From contig NC_087079.1 of the NCBI RefSeq assembly GCF_026151205.1, positions 17,044,945 through 17,108,944 on the forward strand: a stretch of DNA of 64,000 nucleotides. Reading direction: 5' to 3'. The position numbers and the translations under genes are program-made. Below are positions 1-11,469 of the stretch, piece by piece (positions within the stretch are counted from its first letter, which is position 1; each line of letters begins with the position of its first letter). Under the pieces are notes generated by a model that saw only the letters and a list, made by a program, of their open reading frames with translations, was not told the DNA's origin and searched no databases. Origin of the DNA: Bolinopsis microptera (Eukaryota > Ctenophora > Tentaculata > Lobata > Bolinopsidae).

Positions 1-215
1 GAAGAGGAGGACTGAGGAGGATGGCTGAGGAGGTTGACTGAGGAGGAGGACTGACAGCGACCAAAAAGCGACCTAGAAGCGACCAAAAAGCGACTAGAAG
101 CGACCAAAAAGCGACGAGAAGCGACCCAAAAGCGACCAAAAGCGACCAGAAGCGACCAAAAAGCGACCAAAAAAGCGACCAAAAAAGCGACCAGAAGCGA
201 CCAAAAAGCGGCCTC
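1..215. repeat. Purine-rich minisatellite (GAGGA and AAAAGCGACC units)
   Basis: The first 55 bases are a GAGGA-type purine tract. They run into about 15 imperfect copies of a 10-12 base unit, AAAAGCGACC or AGAAGCGACC. The array lies about 250 bases upstream of the acceptor of the exon at 473, so it is probably intronic. No open frame of note crosses it. Confidence 0.7.
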
Positions 216-472
216 AACGTGAAAAAAGTGACCAAAAGTCGACGTTGTTAAAAAAAAGTGACCCAAAAGGGCCACTTTTCTGCCAGAAGTGTCATCAAAA
301 GTGACGGTCACTTTTACACAAGAAGGGGGGCCCACTTACCGCAATTTCTTACTTACCCAACAATTTCAATTGATCTTTGTCAAATTCTGACATCATCAAC
401 ACGAATATTATAAAAACAATAAGAGTATGTAAAACATTGCGGTCGGTTCCCTCTAAATTACTATATTTCCAG

Positions 473-933
473 GACCGACCGGGAAAAGGGACGTGTTACG
501 GGTTGGGCACAATCTGGGGGGCAGAAAGGAGCTGATGTCTTTCACCAGCTTGTTGAAATCATCGGCTCCGAAGGGCAAGGAAAAGGCAAAGCCGAAGATG
601 GGATCGTTGCAGGGGGCCTCGCCACTCACAGCCCCACAAACTACATCGGCATCCTTTTCTCCACCTGGCCGATCAGCCTCACTTCCTCGCTCTCCAGCCG
701 CTATCCATGGTCAAGAGAGGAGCAAGAGAGGTTTGGGGACCCCAACTAAGAACTATCCTGTACCAAAGTATAGGAACCCCCTTCAGTTGTTCAGGTCCCC
801 AAAGAAGGTAGAGCCCTCTCCTAACAAAAACTCAAGTCTGGACACACCAGCATTCCGACTTGATGACGAGATTGACATGACAGTCAAGATCGTCAACAAG
901 AACATGAAGAAACCAGGTTTCACCCCGTTCTGA
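473..933 (+). CDS. Last exon of an unrecognised gene (partial)
   Basis: An open frame follows a good acceptor (ctatatttccag, AG at 471-472) and ends at TGA 931-933. It has no plausible initiator at its upstream end, so I read it as a terminal exon whose gene starts to the left of the window. The 153 or so residues are basic and rich in Ser, Pro and Lys (for example TPTKNYPVPKYRNPLQLF and RSPKKVEPSPNKN). They end in a short acidic then basic tail, LDDEIDMTVKIVNKNMKKP. SP/TP dipeptides suggest a disordered, possibly kinase-regulated nuclear protein tail, but that is inference. I do not recognise the family. An AATAAA lies at 1336-1341, rather far downstream. Confidence 0.5.
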
Positions 934-1738
934 TGAAGATGATATGTGATATTAGACACTGATCATGTACACATATTTTAACATTTTTACTGCTTACCGA
1001 CTGCTTTTCTTGCTTACTGTATGAAAAATAGATTTTAAAATCATTATTTGGGAAAATGGTTTTCGTCATCTGAACTCGAGATCTTTCCTTCACGAGCCCG
1101 ATAATAAGCTGAGAACTAGTGGCGAGAGAGACTGGTGCCACTCGATAAGCCGGTATAATAGCATCTATGACATTCAAGTACATTTTAAAGCAATTTGCCC
1201 TTGAGTATGATAATTATAACCAGTTTAATCTTGTTCAGCGTACTCGAAAACATAGGGTTACAAGGTTTTCGCTTCGATTTTCATCCATAAAAAGTCCTTA
1301 TATTTTCGATTCTCTGCCGGCCAGCTGTGTTTAATAATAAATTAGATGTCCCTTACACGCACCTAGCGTACACACCTTACACAACTTACATAGCACCCTA
1401 TTGGCTCTGTACAGTCACGTGTGCAGTGACGTGGGCTAATCAGACAGACGCACTCTAAACGTGATCTCTCCTGCGATAACCAAAACAAATCTCCTTCATA
1501 ACGTCCATTGGACGCGCACAGTCACGTGCGGGCAGTCACGTGCAGCGTGACTGCCAATCAGATTTTGTTCTATTTTGAGCTGTGCTCGTATTATGATCTA
1601 TTTTAATCTGTTCTCGGGTCCTTATTTTACTTCCTACTTGTGTGGCCAATTTTTGTGATTTCTTTAGGTTTTTCAGATTCGAAGTTAGTTGGAATGTTAT
1701 CTTTAACTGCATTTTCAACCACCCCTCTGATACAATAC
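934..1738. other. 3' flank with several CACGTG motifs
   Basis: No supported gene. It probably contains the 3' UTR of the preceding exon. Three CACGTG palindromes occur between about 1415 and 1545 in a mildly GC-rich patch. The short open frames here look like chance. Confidence 0.4.
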
Positions 1739-1789
1739 AAGGTGTAAGGACCTCAAGGTGTAAGGACCTCAAGGTGTAAGGACCTCAAG
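1739..1789. repeat. 16-bp x3 direct repeat
   Basis: Three perfect head-to-tail copies of AAGGTGTAAGGACCTC, with a partial fourth start (AAG). No coding significance is visible. Confidence 0.9.
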
Positions 1790-1897
1790 TTCCTGCCTAA
1801 TAACATTCCGTAGTGTTTTTGTTTCTTCGTTATCAGGGTTTGAGGTCTGAGTCCTGTTGCTTTTGATGTAAGGTGATATGAAACAATTTTGACAACG

Positions 1898-2135
1898 TCA
1901 GTTAGACAGACGGTCGCCTTCTTCTTGTGTCAGACCTGTCAGTCCAACACAGCAATAATGCCAGTACATATCACAGGATGCACAAGCTAATGAAAACTCC
2001 TCTTCAATATACCTTCTGCATTCATTCATAACTACGATTTTCTTCATCTTCAGTTACATCCTTTTCTTCTGTAGCACCAGTTTTCTCTGGACTTTTCTTG
2101 ACATTTCGTGTTCGTTTCGTCTCTCCTCGTGTCAT
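1898..2135 (-). pseudogene. PHD-finger-like fragment, frameshifted
   Basis: On the minus strand a 37-codon basic/acidic frame (2135-2022, starting MTRGETKRTRNVKKSPEK) overlaps a second frame (2047-1898) that reads NECRRYIEEEFSLACASC then DMYWHYCCVGL. The spacing Cx11Cx2C, then WH and HxxC, then a GL...QEEGD stretch is that of the middle of a C4HC3 PHD zinc finger. The first Cys and the last CxxC are absent, and the two halves are in different frames. Small PHD proteins of this sort often accompany invertebrate transposable elements, so this may be a transposon remnant. An alternative is two exons with an unseen short intron. Confidence 0.35.
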
Positions 2136-3240
2136 ACCTCAAATTATTTTTTATATAGTAGTGTTGAAAGTATAAATATCACAAGACATGTGAGAATGTA
2201 CTTAATACAACTTTAACTTGGAGATTGGGTATTATATAGAATTATACTTATAGCCCGAGAATGATTGTATGTTGTATGTTAACGGGTGATACTGGTGGAT
2301 TTTACTAATTCGCTCGCCCAAAAATTATCAATTGACTTAGGTTTTGCAGCCGAACAAAAACGATTTAACATAAACCCTAATCTCAAACCTATCCATAACT
2401 CTAATATAACCACAACCCTATTGTACAGTTGTACGGTAGGATCCGACATAAACTATTGTCCGAATAACCTATTTTCTGAGTCGGACAGATGTCGCCCAAT
2501 CGTTCGATCATGATCATTTTACTTTTTTGAACAGTTGTTATTATATTGGCATTCCGTTGAGGTTAACTCATTTTGACCAACTATATTCCACTTTAAATTG
2601 TAACAACAAACAATACAAAGTAACTTTACCTTTCAGGTGACGATGTATAGTACAATGATTTCGCTCCCTTGTAGTGCGAATAATTGCGATTATGGATTAT
2701 GATAATCGCACTAACCAGTAAAACCAGTAAAACTAGTCCGTTTGAAAATGGGCACCGAAAATGGGTAACGTACGTCGTACTTCACCATGATTTTGTAGTT
2801 TGTACTGAACCATCTTTACTTCATCCTTTCCGTTCACATCTGTATTGCAAATTAAAATCGAGTTTACTGAAATATAATTTCAAAACTTATATAGTATAAT
2901 ATCGCACTTTACGATCAAGAAACCTTACCTTATAATTATATGTTTCAAACAAGCACTGTAAAGACTACACGACATCTGAACAACAAATAAACCAAGGAAT
3001 GAACATGATAATATGCAGCCCAGTTATCCGGTTTGGAGATTGTGCCAGCTGAGTAAGGTTTGCCGTGCCACCTTGTTCGATTGTAGATAACATTAATATT
3101 TTCCGGTTTAGTGCAAGATCGCGGTTAAAGTATTTACTCCAACTCCAGAAAGTCTCCATCTTCTAATTTTGTGTATTTAGACAAGGCACTGTAGCACATT
3201 AATCAGTAAAAGTGTTATTCCTGACATTCACTCCGCCAAT
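2136..3240. other. AT-rich intergenic, no gene seen; contains upstream region of the 3241 gene
   Basis: Only short chance frames are present. The stretch just before 3241 should hold the promoter and 5' UTR of the pentraxin-like gene, but I see no convincing TATA box or initiator. Confidence 0.4.
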
Positions 3241-5031
3241 ATGTTGCCCCTCTTAGTTGTGCTGATTTTAGTAGCGTCCGTCCAGTCCGATGATGCTGAA
3301 GGAGGGTATAATGCCTTGCAGTTTGGAACTAGCACTAATGATTATGTGTCGTTTAGTTTTGATATGTCCCCTTTCCGAGAGTCCCTTTCAATCTGCACAT
3401 GGATAAAGCATATGCACACCTCCCCCAGCAGACCTACATTGTTTAACTACCATTCAAGCTCTGATAGCTGGGAGATCATTATGACGTCTAATGGGCTTTA
3501 CACGTGTGTAGTATCAGATATATATAATAGTCTGAGTGGCTCAACACGTCGTAAGTTTACCAAGCCCACAGGTAAGTGGTTCAGTATCTGCCTGACATGG
3601 TCTCTGTCGTCAAGGACAAGTAAGGTGTATTTTGATGGTGAACTCCTGGGAACACACCAGACAGCAGCAGGGAGGTCACTTGTCATGGGCGGACAGTTGT
3701 GGTTTGGAAGTTACCAAGGCAGTTCTAGTTATGTGTTTGGGGGTCAGTTGTTTCAATTCAACATGTTTGCTGATGTCCTGAGTGCTGCTGACATAAAGAA
3801 GATAGCGTATGGTGGATTGTGTTTCGACTTGGATGAGCTATCTGAGACGAGAGTGTTACGTTGGGAGGATATTGTGAAGAAATCGAGGAGCGGGTCGGTG
3901 ACGGATATTGACACAGGTTGTGAACAGGTTGTGAAGAATACTCGTGAGTCCCAAGCAAGTCTGAATGAAACAGAGCTAGAGGTAGAGCTTAAGAGTGTGA
4001 AGAAGGAACTTGAAAGTCTTACTGGAGAGTTTGAAAGTCTGACTGGACAGTTGAATAGGACCGAGGACAAACTTGAGACTGAAACTAGTCGTTTTAATGC
4101 GTCACAAGCCGAACTAGCCACCATCAGAAGTCAACTGGGAGCTGAAACTGGTCGTTTTAATGCGTCACAAGCCGACCTAGCCACCATCAGAAGTCGTTTT
4201 AATGCGTCACAAGCCGAACTAGCCACCATCAGAAGTCAACTTGGAGCAGAAACTACAGAGCATAACCGGACACTGGAGGAGTTGGAAACCTGCGCTGCTA
4301 ACATGACAAAGATAAAGTCCCTGCTGGAAGGAGCTAGAAAGTACGAAGATATCACCCGTTGGGACGTGTTATTTACCGCTCCATACCACAATGTGGTGTT
4401 CTCTGATGATCTGTATGAGCAGCTCACTACAAGCTGGGGCTTGCTACGTCAGTACTTATTTATATTTATTTCCATGTTAATTAGTTTAATTAATTAATTA
4501 TTTAATTTATTAGTTAATTAATTAGTTAATTGATTAGTTAATCGGTTATAAAGAAGTGTTTATGTTATTGACGAATTACACTCGTAAGTGGTATGCATAT
4601 TTACAGAGAATGGCACTTGAAAATGAAATCGGTATCTTCTCCTACTCCTAATTAACTGATTAAAACATTCAGGTAAATTTGTTGGCACGAACATCACAGA
4701 CGGGATCATCAGTCATTTTAGGCACTATCACGACGAAAATGAATGCGAGGTTTACAAACTTTCCTCCAAGATGCTGAGTGAGTAACCGATATCCATTTAA
4801 TCCGATTGCCATCTACTGAGTATAATACCCACCGAATAGATAATTTGCTGATGCAACAGTAAACTTCACCTACATATAATAATAATTTTGTTCAACTCGA
4901 ATGGTTGAATGAATCTAAACATGAAGTTATTTTCAGAACAGTTCGTTGGGGTAGAATTGACAGACGACATGATAGATCATTTCCGAATTAGCCACGAAGA
5001 ATCACCCTGTGAAAACAACACAGAGAGTTAA
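3241..5031 (+). CDS. Secreted pentraxin/LamG-like protein with sequon-rich coiled coil (three exons)
   Basis: Exons join(3241-4447, 4673-4777, 4937-5031) splice at gtcagt/ttcag and gtgagt/ttttcag with matching phases and give about 468 residues ending at TAA 5029-5031. Residues 1-16 are a signal peptide (MLPLLVVLILVASVQS). Residues about 20-215 look like a concanavalin-fold pentraxin/LamG domain: SLSICTWIKH, GKWFSICLTW, KVYFDGELLGTH, GGQLWFGSYQG, GGQLFQFNMF. A coiled coil follows (about 235-380) with near-repeats of RFNASQAELATIR and seven or so N-x-S/T sequons. The end carries three related modules, DVLFTAPYHNVVFSDDLYEQL, FVGTNITDGIISHFRHYH and FVGVELTDDMIDHFRISHE. It is probably an extracellular or cell-surface oligomeric lectin-like protein (inference). 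Relatives are encoded in the 52.7-64 kb satellite. Confidence 0.75.
4087..4245 (+). repeat. Degenerate coding repeat in the coiled coil (RFNASQAELATIR module)
   Basis: Three close copies of a 39-63 base coding segment for xRFNASQA(E/D)LATIRS lie in the first exon of the pentraxin-like gene. The spacing alternates with and without QLGAET. Each copy contains an NAS sequon, so slippage here would change both stalk length and glycan number. Confidence 0.8.
4501..4555. repeat. TTAATTAG/TTAATTGA low-complexity tract in intron 1
   Basis: Runs of TTAATTA just downstream of the first donor of the pentraxin-like gene. Confidence 0.7.
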
Positions 5032-5144
5032 CAATAACATACTCAAAACTGATACTGGAATGTTGACCAAAGGCTGATCATATTATGTAGACCTCTATTT
5101 TATGGACTTCCTTTTACACCTTGCATGATTTTAGAGGCCTGATT

Positions 5145-5262
5145 TGACGGATGTTACTCGTCTAAATTTCTTCGAAGTAGCGCGCGCCGCTTTCTTCTCG
5201 AAATGTCGATGGCAAGTGCTACGAAGTAGCGCGCGCCGGGCCAGACCATTAACAATGGTCAA
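5145..5262 (+). repeat. Short interspersed repeat, inverted copy at 41.86-42.0 kb
   Basis: Contains two copies of GAAGTAGCGCGCGCCG flanking TTTCTTCTCGAAATG, preceded by GACGGATGTTACTCGTC and followed by CCATTAACAATGG. A closely similar copy in reverse orientation lies at about 41,862-41,995. It is a non-autonomous element of unknown class. It sits in the 3' UTR of the pentraxin-like gene, ahead of AATAAA at 5273-5278. Confidence 0.75.
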
Positions 5263-5272
5263 AGGCCTAATG

Positions 5273-5278
5273 AATAAA
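5273..5278 (+). terminator. Candidate polyadenylation signal AATAAA
   Basis: It lies 242 bases after the stop codon of the pentraxin-like gene and is the first canonical hexamer downstream on the + strand. Confidence 0.45.
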
Positions 5279-5281
5279 TGT

Positions 5282-6839
5282 TTCTTGTTTAAGATTTGAA
5301 ATTTGAAAGGACCAGACCACGTTTTAGCTTAGTTCAGATCACTGCTCAGTTACTTTTTTATTTAATTTCAATGTTCCACTTCTTTCCATGCCTTAGTTCA
5401 GATTATTAAAGCCTGAATAGGTTGTGTCGTGACCTCTACCTATGTTTTTGCATATTTTAAGCAGTATTCCTCGAATATTTTTGAACAAGTACAAGATGTT
5501 TGTTCAATATCATTTTCATGGGGTTAATTACTTCAAGTCAGTTATGAATTATGATAGATTAACTTAAATGTGATTATAACTATACAGTATTATACACAGT
5601 ATTATCAAAGTTTCCTGGTAAAAAGCTCTATTTTATTTCGAGTAAAAATATTTTGTTTTATAATTTAGCATAAAAAGATAAAAATTAGTAAATCCGATTT
5701 CGATTTATTCATCCTCTTCACAAGTGGAATTGATTATTTATTATAATTGACGCAGGTAAGATCACTAAAAGTATAACTTTTCAGGTGCTCACTCGTTTCT
5801 AATATCGGAGATCACATGACCTGTAACTGATAACTCCCTCCTCTGCCACTTAGCGGTGTGACCATAGTGACGTCACTGACAGATACTCACTTCGGAGTTC
5901 GGTATGTTCAGAATTTAAACTCGCATAATTTTATTAGATCTTAAGTTTTTGATTTCACTCTCATGCAGCTTTATTAAACATTTGTATTGTTTTCCCATAA
6001 TACTCATAATTGGTGAGAAACGTGATTCTGCATAATAATTAGTCCCCATGGATACTTCTTCTCATATCTAATTTTAATTTCCAGATTAAACTTTGTTGGG
6101 CTGATGCACTTTGACGATTGATCAATGTTACTATAATTTTACATTCCTCAACAAATAATTGAAAGGTGCACTTGTTATGACGTTACTTTAATGATAATTT
6201 TGTATTTTATGCTTACAGATAATTTAATTCAGGGTAGAGAATTGACGTTAGTTGCAGCAAGACAGAATTCAATCCCCACCAACAAAGCTGCAAGCCCTTG
6301 CTTCACTTACCTAGCTTGCTAGTCTATTGCTTGCTTCTCTCACTGTTCGGAAAGCTTAAAAGGAGCGTCGCACACAGGGATTGGCGTGCCAGGTAATTAC
6401 TTCACAAAAATTCCACCTACCAAATGAAAATCGATTTGACGTTCGTTATCTCCCGTTATTTTTTTTTATTAAATACTTTTCAAATTTTACAGAGTACAGC
6501 AATAGATGAATATAAAATAGAATCGTTCAAAATATCGCCCCAATCTGTAAAATATGATGGGCACCCAAACACGGTAAACACATAGTGGACTATGTCCGCA
6601 GTAACTTGGATCGACCCATTACATCGAATTAATCTAAATCCAAAAATTTATGAAAAACTATTTAATAACAAACAAATCCATGGTGAATAACTGTGGATAT
6701 AAAGTCAAAATTGGTATTTCAATACGTCAAATTCCAGATACATTAGATACAGGTCTGATATGGTCATTAATGTGTGAGAATGTGTGCGGGTGAAGTGTGA
6801 TATGATGTTGAAAGTATAGGAAGGTAGATAAAAAATTAA
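5282..6839. other. AT-rich intergenic, nothing recognised
   Basis: No frame, RNA gene or clear repeat was supported here. There is a small GC-richer patch with TGACGTCA at about 5868-5876. Confidence 0.4.
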
Positions 6840-6881
6840 TAAAACAAAAATAATAATAATATGGGGAGCAAAGAGACTAGA

Positions 6882-9740
6882 CTAGACAGTTGTTTCACTA
6901 TCCAATAAACATTTCCATAGATGTTTAGTGACATCGACTCCAAGATCTTTTTCTAACTCTACATACACAAGAGGAGAGCCATCAAGATTATATGCGAATG
7001 GAGGAGATAAAGATGGTTTTCCTGAAACAATAAGCACTTTACATTTTGCTGGATGAAATCGCATTTTGTTTCTAAGTGCCCAGTCAGAGAGATAGTCTAT
7101 ATCCATTTGTAAATTAGTATTATCAGAGGATGAATGTATTTTACGCCAGATTTTTGTATCATCGGCATACAAAACAATATCAGTATTATCCGAAAGGCCA
7201 AGAGGAATATCATTGATAAACAATACAAAAAGTAAGGGACCAAGGATAGAGCCCTGGGGGACACCAGAATTAACTGAGAGGGTAGATGACATCTCATTAC
7301 CAATAACCACTCTTTGGTAACGGCCTTGAAGGTAATTGGTAAGAAATTTGAGAAGTGTACCATCAATGTTATATAAGGTCTTTAGCTTATGTAGAAGGAT
7401 ATCATGATTTACAGAATCAAATGCCTTAGCAAAATCAAAATACACAATATGATTGATAATGTTTTCGTTAAGAGACAATGCCAGGCTATCACAAAAGTCA
7501 ACCATATTGGTTGTGCATGACTTGTGCTCTAGAAAACCATGCTGCCTGGGATCAAGAAGGGTACTTGTCAAAGAAAGCAGTTTACGTTTAACAATGCGCT
7601 CAAAAACTTTCATGACTAAACAAGTAAGGGATATTGGTCTATAGTTTTCAACCTCACTTTTCTTACCTTTCTTAAATATTGGGACAACATTTGCAAGTTT
7701 CCATTCTTGTGGAATGTAGCCGCTGTTGTAGGATCCACGAAAAATGCATGTTAGAGGATAAGCTAAACCTACGGAACAATTTTTTAGAATTTTACCGTGT
7801 ATGCCATCTGGTCCCTGGGCTTTATTTGAATTAATATTTGAAAGAAGCTTACGAACATCCCGATGATCGAAGTCAATATCAAAATCAACATCATTGACAT
7901 AGGAGATGTCAGTGTCATAAAGTGAAGGATCCGAAAACTGGTAATAAAAGAAAGAATTGAAAAGTTCAGCTTGATCTTTGGGTTTGAACCGAAGCTGTCC
8001 AGAATAACTAACACAATTAGGAATACGGCAGGAGTTAGATTTATACTTAACATGTGACCAAAACTTCTTAGTTATAAGCGCTGGATCATCACTATTGAAA
8101 AGATTATCTCTTATTTTGGCTGATGAGAGCCTCTTAAAATCTTTACGGCTAGTAACAAACTTTAACTCATCAGAAATAGAACCAAAAATTTTAAATTTAG
8201 CTCTGAGTCTATCTTTTTTACGGCATGAAGAAAAAAGTTCACTATCGAACCACGGGGGTTGGAACTCTGATTTAATAGTTACTTTAGGAATATGTATATC
8301 AACTAAATTCATAATGCAGTCTTTAACTAACTTCCAAGACGAATCAGGATCTAGGCATTCTAGGACTTGCCAATTAATCGAGCATAATTCACGATTAATC
8401 ATGTCCCAGTTTGCTTTCTTAAAATTATAGATTTTACGTTTAGGAGTTTTCTAACGGGAAAAGGAGCTTTTAATTGAAAAAGTGACAGGAAAATGATCAG
8501 ATTTGCACACGGAATGAGGATCACAGACATTCAAGTTATCGATTGTGTTATCATAATTACTGAGAAGAATGTCTAATGTATTACCACTTTTATGGGTGGG
8601 TGATGTGATCAACTGGGAGAGAGAAAGATCACTGAAAGAATCTATGAAGGATTGCTCAATAGGTACGGTACTGGATGAAGATAGCCAGTCTGTATGGGGG
8701 AGATTAAAATCACCAATAACATAGATTTTAGGGGGATTCTTTTTGGAAACTAGCTTGCGAATAAAGCTAACTATGACATCATGATTAGGTAACCCAATAG
8801 TTCCTACTCTATAACAAGTACAGATTACAATACTCTCTTTGTTAGGAAAAGCAATTTTAACGGCAAGCATTTCTGCACCTAGGCTAACTGGTAGTCGGGT
8901 TGTAGTGGCATCGAGATCAGACCGAACAGCCAAAAGAACACCACCTCCATTTTCCCTAAACTTTTTAGGGTTATTAGGATCTTGAGGATGAGTCTTTCTC
9001 GTGCGGTCATTGCGGAAGATTTCATATTGAGAAGAAGGAAAGATTTCGTTGCTAGAAATAGACTTTTTGAGCCAAGTCTCATTTAGGGCAATTATGTCAG
9101 GCTGCTCTATGTTAGCAAAGGATTGAAGTTCGGAAATCTTATTACCATCAAGAAGGGGATGGGAGGAGCTTAGGTTACTGAAAGGAATAAGACCTTGTAC
9201 ATTTTGGTAGAGTACAGATAGGGAGTTGGGACCTGGATTAAGCATAGAAGGATTAACAAGAGTTATCAAAAGAAAGTTGAGAGAGAAAACCCAAAGAATG
9301 AATAAAGAGACTAGACGCCTGAGGCGGCTGGAATACTTGACTCTATTCATCTTACCAGGGAGAAGAACATTTCTTATAAACCATGAGGAGATAATTACAA
9401 AGAAAAGTTTGATGTGGGAGCAAGCAAGAAATGGTATAAGATAACGTGGGCTGTCAAGGAGTAGAGAGGAATGAATATTAGAATCTAGGGGGAGTACGGT
9501 GTTCATGGACCTAGTCGTGGAGAGAAGAATTGGGAGAAAGTAAGTCATGATGAGAGAATAGAAGAGAAACATATGATTATGACAATTGTAGTTGATGTGT
9601 GGGGTGTATGGAGAATTAAATGTGTAAATTTTGTTAGGTATAAACGTGTTGATATGTATATGTGAATTTCTTGACTGTGTATGAGGCCTTTTGCATGCAA
9701 AAAGACCTATTCTAAGTCTAAACGATTCATTGTCTAACAT
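6882..9740 (-). pseudogene. LINE ORF2: AP endonuclease + reverse transcriptase, one in-frame stop
   Basis: Endonuclease half 9740-8451: QNVQGL, DIIALNETWL, GDFNLPHTDW and SDHFPV mark the apurinic-endonuclease-type catalytic blocks, preceded by a hydrophobic Ser/Leu-rich N-terminus of about 170 residues. RT half 8402-6882: DGIHGKILK, NYRPISLTC, FDFAKAFDSVNHD, SGVPQGSILGPLLF and the catalytic YADDTKIW. The two halves are in the same frame and are separated only by a TAG (8453-8451), so the element died by, or was assembled with, a single nonsense change. The product would nick target DNA and prime reverse transcription of its own RNA. The C-terminus after the RT is cut short compared with other CR1 proteins. 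Confidence 0.85.
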
Positions 9741-9882
9741 ATGGGAAAATGGTCAGTGACCGAATGTACCTGAAATAGGAGGCATAAAATTTAGAAAAAG
9801 ATTAAATCAGAGATTTGTTTGAGTTTTAATTTTAGGCGCAACGTCTTAATCAAAATATTAAATGAAAGAAAAGATCAAAGAT

Positions 9883-10694
9883 TTAAATTCCCAGAAGATT
9901 ATTAACAACCCTGTCAAAACTGTGTTGGTTTACAACAAACTTAAGCCAAGTGGACAGTAAACCTACTCCTCTCATGTTGAGATGAAGCCAATCATGGTAT
10001 AGAAGTTCATTACATGATCTAAAGTCTCGAGTTAAAAAGTCTGAGAAACAGTCTAAGAACACGCAATTATTATTTAGGCATAAGTCTTTAAGTAGATTAT
10101 TAAAATCTAGAACATTCTTTGCTATGTAGGAATATAAACACTTAATAGGAAGACAACATTGGATAATTATAATTGCAGCGGGAAATAACTGCTTAGTGGT
10201 GTCAATTAAGTCATTAAGATACTTCCTAAGGAACTGAACCCCATACTTAGAATGTTTTATGTCATTTGTACCAACACTCAATATAATTTTTTCAATATCG
10301 TCAGCTTCTGCAGCTGCATGAGTTTTATGAAAATGCTGAATGTTTTCAGTGATGTCTCTAATTTTTGCACCACTTTGGAACACATTGATTACTTTCCTTC
10401 CCGGAATCCCAACTTATTTGTCCGTACGAATTTTGTCATTGACGTACCAAACAGGACAGTGGTTTTCCTGCTCTTCGGTTTTCTTGGAGCATTTCGGTAG
10501 TAAAGGGTTGGTGTTGAGGTGGTGGTGGGCGGCATAGGAATAATTGTAGGGAGGACAATCTGCTCCCTGACTACATTTGTATCTGTCTTCGGTATCTGGC
10601 AGCGAAAAGATAAGCTATACCGAGTCTCCTTAGCTGATCTCTCTGCACGAACCTTGTGAAGACAATAATGAACGGGGAAATTATATTTTGCCAC
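9883..10694 (-). pseudogene. LINE ORF1 with SGNH/GDSL-type esterase domain, frameshifted
   Basis: Two frames overlap at about 10385. The upstream one (10694-10389) is Pro/Thr-rich and ends with VLFGTSMTKFV, a block-I-like GTS motif. The downstream one (10383-9883) carries VGTNDIKHS (block III, GTND) and DWLHLNMRG (block V, D-x-x-H). These are the hallmarks of SGNH hydrolases, which are known in ORF1 of CR1-type LINEs. No ATG opens the upstream frame, so the 5' end is truncated or altered. Role: probably lipid or ester hydrolysis or RNP function of ORF1p (known of the family, not shown here). Confidence 0.7.
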
Positions 10695-10967
10695 GTGGCT
10701 TTCGACATCAGATTATGAAATTTAAAATGAAATTAGGTAGCAGAGGTGCCACTTTGTCGATTATTAAAACTAGGTTAAAACTGGTTATGAAATCTAAAAC
10801 TGTGCCACGTTGATTACGGTCATACAGATAAGATTATCTGATTGGTCTTTAAATTCACCTAATTTGTGACCTAGAAGAATTTAACATCACGTCACAGTGT
10901 TATTAGAGCTTTAGAGTATATAAGTATAACAAGGTCGTGGTGGCAGAGCATGTTGGAGTGGAACTAA

Positions 10968-11105
10968 GTTGCTCTAATCAGGGCCCTCTGTAGCTAAGCT
11001 GCTCTAACAGAGCCCTCTGTAGCTAAGCTGCTCTAACCAGAGCCCTCTGTAGCTAAGCTGCTCTAACCAGAGCCCTCTGTAGCTAAGTTGCTCAAACTAG
11101 AGTCG
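10968..11105. repeat. 30-bp x4 tandem repeat (GCTCTAACCAGAGCCCTCTG)
   Basis: Four or so copies of a 30-base unit. Each contains the near-palindrome GCTCTAACCAGAGC followed by CCTCTGTAGCTAA. Related sequence occurs at 40,950-40,985 and 41,697-41,715, linking it to the GC-rich fold-back family at 41 kb. Confidence 0.8.
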
Positions 11106-11440
11106 TGTTCCATATCTCACATCCATAGGTCAGAATGGTAAGAACAGCTGCGATGTAGACTCACACTTTGTTGTCAAAGCTACAGCTTATGTTCTTATTC
11201 TTCCAAATGTCATTGAGTTGGTTACAAGCTCCGGTTGCCTTGCCAGTCGTGATACTTATTCCTTTATCAATCTTGCCATCCGATGTAATTTTAAAACTTT
11301 TTATGACAATATGTCAATCTGTGTCGAATTTGTGCACACCAAGTTTCAAGTTTATATCACTACAAGTCCCTATTATATTACCAACTTGTTTTCTCACAAA
11401 TTGCTGTTCTGTTATGGTGATACTTCAGGAACTTAAGCTT
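11090..11440 (-). pseudogene. LINE reverse-transcriptase C-terminal scrap
   Basis: The minus strand reads ITSDGKIDKGISITTGKATG, then LNDIWKNKNISCSFDNKV, a stop, and VYIAAVLTILTYGCEIWNTT. This matches the thumb/post-RT region of LINEs (pattern 'TSDGKxxxEIxxRIGKA...YGCETW'). It has one stop and decays upstream. The open frames on the + strand here are shadows. Confidence 0.6.
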
Positions 11441-11469
11441 GCTAATTAATCTTGCTGTAATTAAGGGAG

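Larger units (their letters stand above)
6840..10710 (-). mobile_element. CR1-like non-LTR retrotransposon (LINE), two ORFs, inactive
   Basis: A minus-strand element with ORF1 (10694-9883) and ORF2 (9740-6882), ending near an A/T-rich tail at 6830-6865 (AATAATAATAAT-type simple repeat). The order ORF1 esterase, EN, RT and the motifs fit the CR1/L2-like superfamily. ORF1 carries a frameshift and ORF2 one stop. The RT C-terminal region is short, so the 3' part seems internally deleted. Confidence 0.8.

Noticed and set aside
11168-11449. 93- and 72-codon + strand frames
   Set aside because: They lie opposite a recognisable LINE RT scrap on the minus strand.
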